Shown: piece after piece, positions 53,484-61,335 of the stretch
Layout of the letters: each line of letters opens with the position of its first letter
Numbering within the stretch: the first letter of the stretch is position 1
NCBI RefSeq assembly: GCF_000967265.1
Contig: NZ_KQ033885.1
Location: 849,538 to 913,537, forward strand
Direction: 5' to 3'
Origin: Bifidobacterium mellis
GTDB taxonomy: Bacteria > Actinomycetota > Actinomycetes > Actinomycetales > Bifidobacteriaceae
Length of the DNA: 64,000 bases
Notes under the pieces: model-generated
Database searches by the model: none
What the model was told of the DNA's origin: nothing
Seen by the model: only the letters and a program-made list of their open reading frames with translations
Program-made: the position numbers and the translations under genes

Positions 53484-56400
53484 TTACTCGTGCGAAGCAT
53501 GTGATAGTTGGTGTTGTTCCTTCCGGTGGCGGCGCGAGGCGAGGACCCCGCCCATGCCGGTCATGCCCGTGGCCAGGGCGAGCAGGATGCCCTCCCCGCC
53601 TGCCTTGGGGAGCACGCCTGCAGGCAGGTACGTGTACCTGAGGGAGGTGTCGGGCTTTTGGGGTGCGCCGCCCAGCGTGTAATCCACGCTGACGGTGACC
53701 GTGCCCGGCTGGTGTGCGGGCGTGAACACGCTGACACTATTGCCGTCGCCGCGCGTCAGCCCTGATACGGTGGTCTGGTCGAACCTGACGCCGGTGATCA
53801 CCAGAGCCAGGTTGAACGACACCGGCACAGGAACAGGGCTCTGAGCTTTACTGTTATATTCCCCTGTGGGGATGCTGTCGTTGCCGAGCTGGCCATACTC
53901 GTTGCGTCCCCAGGCCCAGGCGTTGCCGTCGCTGCCCACGGCCAGGGAATCATGGTATCCGGCGCTGACCTGTGCGGCTTGCAGTCCTTTGCTCGCGTCC
54001 CCGGGGCTGGCGGGGTCGCGCACGCGCGCAGGAACAGGATTAAAAGTGGAGCCGCTGCTGTTGTTGCCGAACTGGCCATACAAATTGCATCCCCATGCCC
54101 AGGCGTTCCCGTCGCTGCCCACGGCCAGGGAATGATCAAATCCGGCGCTGACCTGCAGGTAGGTGAAGTCCGCTGGCAGATCCGGGTACGTGTTGCGGTC
54201 GGGCGTCTTCACCCTGACCGGCGTGTACCGGTCGATGCTTGTCCCGTCGCCGAGCTGGCCATTGCCGTTGTATCCCCAGGCGTAAACGTTGCCGTCGCTG
54301 CCCAGGGCCAGCGAATGCTGGTATCCGGCGCTGACCTGCAGGTAGGTGAAGTCCGCTGGCAGATCCGGGTAGGTCTTGCGGTCGGGCGTCTTCACCCTGA
54401 CCGGCGCATGCCGGTCGCTGGTTGTCCCGTCGCCGAGCTGGCCAAAGTAGTTGTATCCCCAGGCGTAGGCGTTGCCGTCGCTGCCCACGGCCAGCGAATG
54501 AGAGCCTCCGGCGCTGACCTGCAGGTAGGTGAAGTCCGCTGGCAGGTCCGGATACGTGCTGCGGTCGGGCGTCCTCACCATGACCGGCGCATGCCGCTCG
54601 GTGCTTGTCCCGTCGCCGAGCTGGCCACTGCCGTTGTATCCCCAGGCGTAGGCGTTGCCGTCGCTGCCCACGGCCAGCGAATGAATGCCTCCGGCGCTGA
54701 CCTGCAGGTAGGTGAAGTCCGCTGGCAGGTCCGGGTACGCCTTCCGGTCGGGCGTCCTCACCATGACCGGCGCATGCTTGTCGTCTCTCGTCCCGTCGCC
54801 GAGCTGGCCATAGTAGTTGAATCCCCAGGCGTAGGCGTTCCCGTCGCTGCCCACCGCCAAGGAAAAACCAGAGCCGGAGTTTTTTCCTCCGCTTATCTGG
54901 TTGAATCTGATGCCCCGGCTGGCGCTGTCGGGCGGGGTGATGGTGGCGGGTTCCCTGCCCAGCTGGCTGCCCTTATCGGGGCTGATGCTCCACCTGCTGT
55001 TCCGGCCTGCCGGCGTCCAGTGGGCGGCCAGGGTCAGGTCCTTGCCGACGGGCCTGCTGAAATCGTAGGCGACCTCGCCGGTGAACCATCCGTCGAACAG
55101 GAAGCCTTCCCGCGACGGGTCGGGGGAGGGGCGCTTGACCCTGCCGTACGGGGAAAGGACAGTCTGGTCCGCTGGTTTCGGGTTTCCGCCGCCCGTGTCG
55201 AAGCGGACCGTGAACGCGGATCTTGGCTCCGCAGCTCGTGCCGGCGGCTGGTCGACCGTGTACGCAAGGCTCCTGGCGAAAGGCTGCCCGTCCTGCCTGC
55301 CCATGATGAGGATGGCGGCTTGTCCCGGCTTGCGGGCGGGAGCTTCAGCCCGCCAGGAGCTGCCGGTCTTGCTGAGATTGAGAGGCTGGCCGTCCAGGCT
55401 GGCTGATTCCAGGATGGGCGCCTGCGTGGTGTCGAGCCTATCGGGTTTGCCGGGGTTGCCTTGCCCGTCCAGGCTCCACCTGTACAGGCTGCCCTGCCTG
55501 CTGATGGCGGCGATCCCGCCGCCGATGCTTGCAGCCTGCACGTACTGCTGGCTCCCGTCATCCGCACGCTTGGGGGTTTCGCCGGGCTTCCAGGCCCAGA
55601 CAAGACCATTGGAATCAACCAACGCTGCTTGTGTAGCGTCACTGCTTATTGCTGCGACGGCAGAATGGTCGGGCACAATCAGCAATTCTGGCTGGGTTTG
55701 TCCGTTGTCCAGATAACTGGTCTGGCCGGTAAAGTCCAGAAGCACAAAGCCATGATCCGTGGCTGATATCTGAACAATTCGGTGAGCAACCTTGACGAGT
55801 TGAATCTGAGCGGTATCAATGGCATCCGGCTTCCAAGTCCAGATTCTGCCCTTGCTATCCATGGCGAGCAGGCGATCAGCATTGCCAGCCACCGTGATTG
55901 CTGGGGCCTGCTTGGGCAGACTTATGGCCTTTTCTGTCGGCTTCCCCATGCTGGTCCATGTGCGTATACGGCCATCCTGATTCACTGCTATGAGCTGGCC
56001 AGAAGCCATGGCAATGCTGGTGTACGTCGTGGAATCTGCGTCAAGCAGGGCAGGCGTATCCCCGCCTTTGCTCCAGGTGTAGATGCGGTGGTCCCTGCTC
56101 AAGGCCGCAAAGCCGTCATGGCCAACTATCCCAGTTATGAATCGCACGTCACCGGGTTCGCCCTGAGGCGATGGCACCTGAACAGGCATTTCAGCGTTTG
56201 ATGTCCAGATGTACAGGCGGCCATCGCCGGTCACGCCGATCAGCTTGTCGTCATGGGCTTCCAATGTGCTGAACGAGGGTGAGTCCGCACTCGGGGGTGT
56301 GATGGTGATGCTGGTGCCGCCGGAAGCCGGACCATGGTCGGGGCTGAGCGCCCAGTCAGTCACCGGGGTCCACTTGGCCTTCAAGGTGATGTCCCTGGTG

Positions 56401-56906
56401 ATCGGGGTGCGGAAATCCATGATCCTGTCATGCTCGGACCAGCCGTTAAAACGGTAGCCGTCGCGCTTCGGATTATCAGCAGGCGGCGAAACCAAAGCGC
56501 CATCCGGCACAGTTACATGTTCCGCTTTGCTTCCATCGGCAGGGTCGAACACCACAGTATGAGCATCAGCAGCAGACTGGGTCCCAGTAGGTGAATAAGA
56601 GCTGGATGGCGAGATTCCAAGGGATTGGGAAGAACCTGTCGGGGTTTGAACAGGGGAAGAAGAAACAGATGACGTCGTCAGCGGCGACGGGGAAGGCAGA
56701 CTGGTCGGTTGTAGATCGCTCAGGGAACCGTTATCTACCTGAGCGGTATAACGACCCCCCCCCCCGTTGACATCTGAGCCGGAGGCGAAGACGGTGCCGG
56801 TGGCCATGCCGGTCAGCAGCAGGGGTATCAGCACCAATGCTGACATGAGCGACCGCAGGCCAAACCTATGCGTACGAGAATCGGCAGACGTCGACGACGA
56901 AACCAC
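53484..56906 (-). CDS. Cell-wall-anchored RCC1-repeat protein
   Basis: A secreted protein of about 1140 residues. The signal peptide MSALVLIPLLLTGMATG (ending in TVFA) is followed by a poly-Gly stretch, a Ser/Thr/Pro-rich linker, and an InlB-type beta-repeat (RFNGWSEHDRIMDFRTPI, ending KAKWTP). A diverged RCC1-like seven-bladed propeller follows, then a second InlB repeat (FLFDGWFTGEVAYDF). A second set of RCC1 repeats (SLAVGSDGNAYAWGYN, many copies) and a sorting signal LPKAG followed by a hydrophobic helix and basic tail end the protein. The start is a GTG at 56906, six bases after GGGAGG; the ATG at 56972 is a poorer signal peptide. RCC1 propellers bind proteins or glycans; here a surface adhesin is likely. 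Confidence 0.85.
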   Translation of the reverse strand: MVSSSTSADSRTHRFGLRSLMSALVLIPLLLTGMATGTVFASGSDVNGGGGRYTAQVDNGSLSDLQPTSLPSPSPLTTSSVSSSPVQTPTGSSQSLGISPSSSYSPTGTQSAADAHTVVFDPADGSKAEHVTVPDGALVSPPADNPKRDGYRFNGWSEHDRIMDFRTPITRDITLKAKWTPVTDWALSPDHGPASGGTSITITPPSADSPSFSTLEAHDDKLIGVTGDGRLYIWTSNAEMPVQVPSPQGEPGDVRFITGIVGHDGFAALSRDHRIYTWSKGGDTPALLDADSTTYTSIAMASGQLIAVNQDGRIRTWTSMGKPTEKAISLPKQAPAITVAGNADRLLAMDSKGRIWTWKPDAIDTAQIQLVKVAHRIVQISATDHGFVLLDFTGQTSYLDNGQTQPELLIVPDHSAVAAISSDATQAALVDSNGLVWAWKPGETPKRADDGSQQYVQAASIGGGIAAISRQGSLYRWSLDGQGNPGKPDRLDTTQAPILESASLDGQPLNLSKTGSSWRAEAPARKPGQAAILIMGRQDGQPFARSLAYTVDQPPARAAEPRSAFTVRFDTGGGNPKPADQTVLSPYGRVKRPSPDPSREGFLFDGWFTGEVAYDFSRPVGKDLTLAAHWTPAGRNSRWSISPDKGSQLGREPATITPPDSASRGIRFNQISGGKNSGSGFSLAVGSDGNAYAWGFNYYGQLGDGTRDDKHAPVMVRTPDRKAYPDLPADFTYLQVSAGGIHSLAVGSDGNAYAWGYNGSGQLGDGTSTERHAPVMVRTPDRSTYPDLPADFTYLQVSAGGSHSLAVGSDGNAYAWGYNYFGQLGDGTTSDRHAPVRVKTPDRKTYPDLPADFTYLQVSAGYQHSLALGSDGNVYAWGYNGNGQLGDGTSIDRYTPVRVKTPDRNTYPDLPADFTYLQVSAGFDHSLAVGSDGNAWAWGCNLYGQFGNNSSGSTFNPVPARVRDPASPGDASKGLQAAQVSAGYHDSLAVGSDGNAWAWGRNEYGQLGNDSIPTGEYNSKAQSPVPVPVSFNLALVITGVRFDQTTVSGLTRGDGNSVSVFTPAHQPGTVTVSVDYTLGGAPQKPDTSLRYTYLPAGVLPKAGGEGILLALATGMTGMGGVLASRRHRKEQHQLSHASHE
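56755..56765 (-). repeat. Poly-G tract of 11 in the RCC1 gene
   Basis: Eleven Gs on the coding strand, about 140 bases after the GTG start, encode four Gly directly after the signal peptide. At 11 Gs the frame is open, that is, in the on phase. Such tracts slip during replication, so a change of one base switches the protein off. Confidence 0.9.
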
Positions 56907-57030
56907 AACAAACCTCCCCAAAGGATTCAAACGCTTGGCTGACCCAGTCCCCCGCAACCATGGGCAGCGCATGAGCAAATCCTATCACGGGGCCATATGA
57001 GCGTCGAATCCCCCGGCAATTCACCCAGGC

Positions 57031-57906
57031 TCAGCTGGCCGCCACGCCCCCTACCGCGGGCAGGGCGCCGACCATAAGCATGATGGCCACGAAGACGGCC
57101 AGGCCGATCCGGTAGATGACGAATCCCCGGTAGGAGAAGCGCGAGACGATCTTCAAAAAGGCGATGATGACGATGTATCCCAGCAGGAAGCTGACCACGG
57201 TGGCGCAGATGGTGGCCCCCCAGCCTGGGAAGGCGGCGTCCGCGTTGATGTTTTTCAAGGATTTTACCGTCTCGAGGATGCCGGCGCCGAAGACGGCGGG
57301 GATGGCCATGAGGAAGCTGACCCGGGTGGCGGACTCGCGGGTGTAGCCCAGGGCGCGGCCGAAGGTCATGGTGCCGCCCGACCGGGATACGCCGGGGATC
57401 AGGGCAAGCATCTGCCCGATGCCGAAGAGCAGGGCGTCGCGGGCGCTCATCTGGCGGATCTCCTTGTTCTGGCGGCCGTGGCGGTCGAAGTAGTCCAGCA
57501 GCAGGCCGAAGACGATCAGCACCACTACGGTGATCCAGAGGTTGCGCAGCTTGGTCTCGATGATCTTCTGGAAGAGCAGGCCAGCCACCACGATGGGCAG
57601 TGTTCCCAGAATGATGTACCAGCCCAGGGCCGCGTCATGGTCCTTGGAGCCCATCCGCTCACGCCAGGAGGAGCCGTCCTTGCCGGCCAGGCAGCGGAAC
57701 CAGTGGGTCAGTATGCGGGCAATGTCATGCCGGAAGTAGAGCAGGACCGCCAGCTCGGTGCCGAATTGGATGATGGCTGTGAAGGCCGCGCCCGGGTCCT
57801 GGCCCAGCAGGCCGCCCACGATGCGGATATGGGCGCTGGATGAGACGGGGAAATACTCCGTCAGGGCCTGCACCAGGCCGAACAGAATGGCTTCGAAGAA
57901 ATTCAT
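57031..57906 (-). CDS. uppP: Undecaprenyl-diphosphatase
   Basis: A 291-residue membrane enzyme that recycles the carrier lipid for cell-wall synthesis by removing a phosphate. Motifs: TEYFPVSSSAHIRI near residue 16 with the catalytic Glu/Ser region, and IPGVSRSGGTMTFGRALG near residue 173. About eight helices. Overproduction gives bacitracin resistance. The gene is separate from the RCC1 gene by 124 bases. Confidence 0.95.
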   Translation of the reverse strand: MNFFEAILFGLVQALTEYFPVSSSAHIRIVGGLLGQDPGAAFTAIIQFGTELAVLLYFRHDIARILTHWFRCLAGKDGSSWRERMGSKDHDAALGWYIILGTLPIVVAGLLFQKIIETKLRNLWITVVVLIVFGLLLDYFDRHGRQNKEIRQMSARDALLFGIGQMLALIPGVSRSGGTMTFGRALGYTRESATRVSFLMAIPAVFGAGILETVKSLKNINADAAFPGWGATICATVVSFLLGYIVIIAFLKIVSRFSYRGFVIYRIGLAVFVAIMLMVGALPAVGGVAAS

Positions 57907-58051
57907 GGACCCCTCTTGCTATGTCGGACAACAATGGCAAGCATAGCCACCGCGCAGGGCAGGCAGAGCCAGGGGCCGGGCATGTCTCGCAGAATGCCCA
58001 CAATGGGTCTTGTCGGAATCGACGACTCGACGAATAGGGGTGTGGATCATC

Positions 58052-58846
58052 ATGGCCAAGACCTACAGAAAATCCAGGGGCGGGGCCCCGGCGGGATTCT
58101 TCGAGTGCGAGGGGCGCGGGCTGCAATGGCTGGGCCAGGCCCAGGCGCAGGGCGGTCCCCGGGTGGTGGACGTCTACGACTGGGGCCCGGACTACCTGGA
58201 CATCGAGGAGGTGGCCTCCGCCTCCCCCACGCCTGGCGCGGCCTACCGCTTCGGCGCCCAGCTGGCCCACATGCATGATGCCGGGGCCGACCACTTCGGC
58301 TCCGCGCCCGAGGGCTACACGGGCACCTGCTACTTCGGACCCCTGCAGGATCCGCTGCCCATGGACGTGGGTGCCTGGGACGACCCGGCCACCTACTGGG
58401 CCAAGGGACGGCTGGAGCCCATGGTGGGCATGGCCATGGATCGGCGGGCGCTGAACCGTGAGGACATGAAGATGACCGAAGAGGTGATCCAGGCCCTGCC
58501 GGAGCTGCTGGGCGCGGCCGCCAATGATAAGCCCGCCCGGGTCCACGGGGACCTGTGGAGCGGGAACGTCATGTGGACCAGGAACGACGGGAACACCCAG
58601 GCCGTCCTGATCGACCCTGCGGCCCACGGCGGCCACCGCGAGGAGGACCTGGCCATGCTGCAGCTGTTCGGCATCCCCTACCTGGGGCAGATTCTGGACG
58701 GCTACCAGAGCGTGCATCCCCTGGCGGCCGGCTACCAGAACCGGACCACGCTCTGGCAGCTCTACGCCATCGCCGGGCACTGCGCCTTCTTCGGCGGCGG
58801 CTATGTGAGCGAGTACCGGGACATGTGCCGGTCGCTGCTGGGCTGA
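58052..58846 (+). CDS. Fructosamine kinase-like / APH-fold phosphotransferase
   Basis: A 264-residue kinase of the aminoglycoside-phosphotransferase fold. The catalytic loop is ARVHGDLWSGNVMW, followed by VLIDPAAHGGHREEDLAMLQL with the metal-binding Asp, and LEPMVGMAMDRRALN earlier. The spacing fits fructosamine-3-kinases, which repair glycated amines. It stands alone between uppP and dnaJ. The ATG at 58052 is weakly supported; a frame from 58010 exists. Confidence 0.82.
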   Translation: MAKTYRKSRGGAPAGFFECEGRGLQWLGQAQAQGGPRVVDVYDWGPDYLDIEEVASASPTPGAAYRFGAQLAHMHDAGADHFGSAPEGYTGTCYFGPLQDPLPMDVGAWDDPATYWAKGRLEPMVGMAMDRRALNREDMKMTEEVIQALPELLGAAANDKPARVHGDLWSGNVMWTRNDGNTQAVLIDPAAHGGHREEDLAMLQLFGIPYLGQILDGYQSVHPLAAGYQNRTTLWQLYAIAGHCAFFGGGYVSEYRDMCRSLLG

Positions 58847-58856
58847 GCCAGCCGAC

Positions 58857-59993
58857 TCAGCTGAAGATGTCCTTGAGCTTGCCGAAGATCCCCTTGCGGC
58901 CCCCGACTCCGGCAGGCTTGGCGCTCTGCGGGACCTGCTTGGCTTCGGAGTCGTGGCTGTTGGCGAAGTCCTCAATCAGGCGGCGCTGATCGTCGTCCAG
59001 CTTGGTGGGGATCTGGACCAGCACGTGGACAATGATGTCGCCGCGCTCCTCCCGGTTGCCCAGTCTGGTGACGCCCAGGCCCTTGATGGTGATCTCCTGG
59101 TCGGGCTGGCAGCCGGCGGGGATGTCCACCTGACGCTGGCCGTCGAAGGTCTCCAGGTCAACCTGGTGGCCCAGCACGGCCCAGGTCATGGGCACGGCGA
59201 TCCAGCAGTGCAGGTCCTGGCCGCTGCGGGTGTAGTGCTTGTCGGGCTTGATGGTGATGTCCACATACAGGTCGCCGGCGGCACCGCCGCCCTCGCCCAC
59301 CTCGCCCTGGGAGGCCAGCCGCAGGCGGGAGCCGTCAGCCACGCCAGCGGGCACGTTGACGCCCACCTCGCGCCGGGTGCGCACACGGCCGTGGCCGTTG
59401 CAGACCGGGCAGGGGTGCTCGATGATGGTGCCGTGGCCCTCGCACCGCTCGCAGGGTGCCTGGCTCATCATCTGCCCCAGCAGGGTCCGCACCACCTTCT
59501 GGGCATAGCCCTTGCCGTTGCAGACCGGGCAGGTCACCGGCGAGGTCCCCTTCTGGGCCCCCGAGCCGCCGCACTCCTGGCAGAGGCCGTAGGTGCTGAT
59601 GGGGGTGCGCACCACGCCGCCGAAGATGGCGGTCTTCATGTCCACGGAGACCTGGGCCAGGGCGTCCCGGCCGGGCTGGGTGCGCGGAATGGGCCCCTGG
59701 GCGGTGCCCCCGAAGCCGCCGCCGAAGAACTGGTTGAAGACGTCGCCCATGTCGAAGGGGCTGCCTCCCTGGGAGGCCTGCGGGTCGTTGGGGTCCACGC
59801 CCGCGTCGTACATGCGCCGCTTCTCAGGGTCGGAGAGCACCTCGTAGGCGCTGTTGACCTCTTTGAACTTGTCCTCGTATTCAGGCCCGGCGATGTCCGG
59901 GTGGTACTTGCGGCTCATCTTGCGATAGGCACGCTTGATGTCCTGATCGCTCGCGCCGCGCTCGACTCCCAAAACCTCGTAGTAATCTGCCAC
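58857..59993 (-). CDS. dnaJ: Chaperone protein DnaJ
   Basis: A 378-residue co-chaperone of DnaK. The J domain (residues 1-70) holds KYHPDIAGPEYE with HPD, followed by a Gly/Phe-rich linker. The zinc region has four Cys-x-x-Cys-x-Gly-x-Gly repeats (CQECGGSG, CPVCNGKG, CERCEGHG, CPVCNGHG), and a C-terminal substrate domain follows. It is the second gene of the hrcA-dnaJ unit, 84 bases downstream, under CIRCE control. Confidence 0.96.
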   Translation of the reverse strand: MADYYEVLGVERGASDQDIKRAYRKMSRKYHPDIAGPEYEDKFKEVNSAYEVLSDPEKRRMYDAGVDPNDPQASQGGSPFDMGDVFNQFFGGGFGGTAQGPIPRTQPGRDALAQVSVDMKTAIFGGVVRTPISTYGLCQECGGSGAQKGTSPVTCPVCNGKGYAQKVVRTLLGQMMSQAPCERCEGHGTIIEHPCPVCNGHGRVRTRREVGVNVPAGVADGSRLRLASQGEVGEGGGAAGDLYVDITIKPDKHYTRSGQDLHCWIAVPMTWAVLGHQVDLETFDGQRQVDIPAGCQPDQEITIKGLGVTRLGNREERGDIIVHVLVQIPTKLDDDQRRLIEDFANSHDSEAKQVPQSAKPAGVGGRKGIFGKLKDIFS

Positions 59994-60077
59994 CGATCAT
60001 CCTTTTCGTTTGATGCCCTCTCGACCCATAGTTGCATGGGCCCACGATACCTATGACTTATGTCGCTGCCTTGACGC

Positions 60078-61151
60078 TCACGGCTCCCCGCCGCCGGCCA
60101 GAAAACCGGTCAGATAGGAGGCCACGGCACGAACCGCGCTCATGGTCGCCGGATAGTCCATATGGGTCGGGCCGATGGAGCCCACGAAGGCCACGGGCTC
60201 GTCGGCTTCGGAGCCGTCGGTCTGCCTGGACCGGGCATGCCCGTATCCGCTGGTCACCACCGAGGCGTGGGCCAGTTCCGGGGTCCGTGTCTCGGTGCCG
60301 ATGGCCACGCTGACCCCGTTGCTCTCGCGCGAGAGTTCGCTCTGGGCCCGCATGAGCCGCATGAGCACCACCTGCTCCTCCAGGGCATCCAGCAGCGAGC
60401 CCAGGTCCCCCAGGGAGACGGCCTGGCTGTGGGTCAGCTGGGAGGTGCCGGCCATGTAGAGGCCGCTGGTCTGCTCCCGTGTGGCCATCTCGTCGAAGAT
60501 CGTGGCCACCAGGCGCAGCATGGATTTGTCACGGCCTTCGGTCAGGGAGTCGGCCAGCATGCGGCAGCGGTCGGCGGCGCGGTCCAGGGGCAGGTCCTGG
60601 CACTGTCTGTTGATCTGGTCGGACAGGTCCGCCAGGGCGTTCGGGTCCTCCTGCAGGGGCCCGTGCAGGGTGCGCTGGACCACCCGGCCGGTGTCGGTGA
60701 TGACCACCATAAGTACGGTCCCCCGGCTCAGTCCTATAAGCTCGGCCCGGCGCAGGTTCGAGCTGGCCAGGGAGGGCGAGGCCACTACGGCGATCTGCCC
60801 CGTGATCTGGGCCAGAAGACGGGCGGCGTGCTGGAGGGTGTCCTCAAGGTTGACCGACCCGGACAGGAAGGCGTTGATCCCCCGGCGCTGGGCGGCGGAC
60901 AGGGGCACGATGGTGGCCAGCCTGTCGACAAAGTAACGGTAGCCCTTCTGGGTGGGGATGCGGCCGGCCGAGGTGTGGGGCTGGACCAGGTAGCCCTCGC
61001 TCTCCAGGGCCGCCATGTCGTTGCGCACGGTGGCGGAGCTGACTCCAAGCTGATGATTTCTGGTGAGCGAACCCGACCCTACCGGCTCGCGAGAACGAAT
61101 ATAGTCCTCGACGACCGCGCGCAGCACCAGCATGCGTCTGGTATTAGGCAA
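60078..61151 (-). CDS. hrcA: Heat-inducible repressor HrcA
   Basis: A 357-residue repressor. The N-terminal winged helix has VSSATVRNDMAALESEGYL and PHTSAGRIPTQKGYRYFVD, followed by a GAF-like dimer domain. The true start is probably the TTG at 61151, with AAGGAG five bases upstream, giving MPNTRRMLVLRA; the ATG at 61169 has no site. HrcA binds the CIRCE element 29 bases upstream, controlling itself and dnaJ. The unit is divergent from tkt. Confidence 0.93.
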   Translation of the reverse strand: MPNTRRMLVLRAVVEDYIRSREPVGSGSLTRNHQLGVSSATVRNDMAALESEGYLVQPHTSAGRIPTQKGYRYFVDRLATIVPLSAAQRRGINAFLSGSVNLEDTLQHAARLLAQITGQIAVVASPSLASSNLRRAELIGLSRGTVLMVVITDTGRVVQRTLHGPLQEDPNALADLSDQINRQCQDLPLDRAADRCRMLADSLTEGRDKSMLRLVATIFDEMATREQTSGLYMAGTSQLTHSQAVSLGDLGSLLDALEEQVVLMRLMRAQSELSRESNGVSVAIGTETRTPELAHASVVTSGYGHARSRQTDGSEADEPVAFVGSIGPTHMDYPATMSAVRAVASYLTGFLAGGGEP

Positions 61152-61179
61152 TGTCGCTCCTTCCGTCATGGTTTCATTA

Positions 61180-61206
61180 TTAGCACTCGGGCCATGAGAG
61201 TGCCAA
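61180..61206 (-). promoter_or_regulatory. CIRCE element
   Basis: TTGGCACTC and GAGTGCTAA with a nine-base gap, on the strand of hrcA, match the CIRCE consensus (TTAGCACTC-N9-GAGTGCTAA) except for one base. HrcA binds it and represses the hrcA-dnaJ unit until heat shock. It lies between hrcA and tkt. Confidence 0.95.
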
Positions 61207-61335
61207 AACGTCGTGCGAAGAGCCGAATTGTGTCGTCTCAAACCGATACGATGGAAACGCATAGTGAAGGTAATCGAACATTTTCGACACAAGTCGAACA
61301 TGGAGACCTCTACATTGGAAGGAAAGCAGCACCAT

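Noticed and set aside
57725-58975. 416-residue minus-strand frame
   Set aside because: It crosses the uppP N-terminus and the fructosamine-kinase gene and shows no domain. The plus-strand kinase motif VHGDLWSGN is definite.
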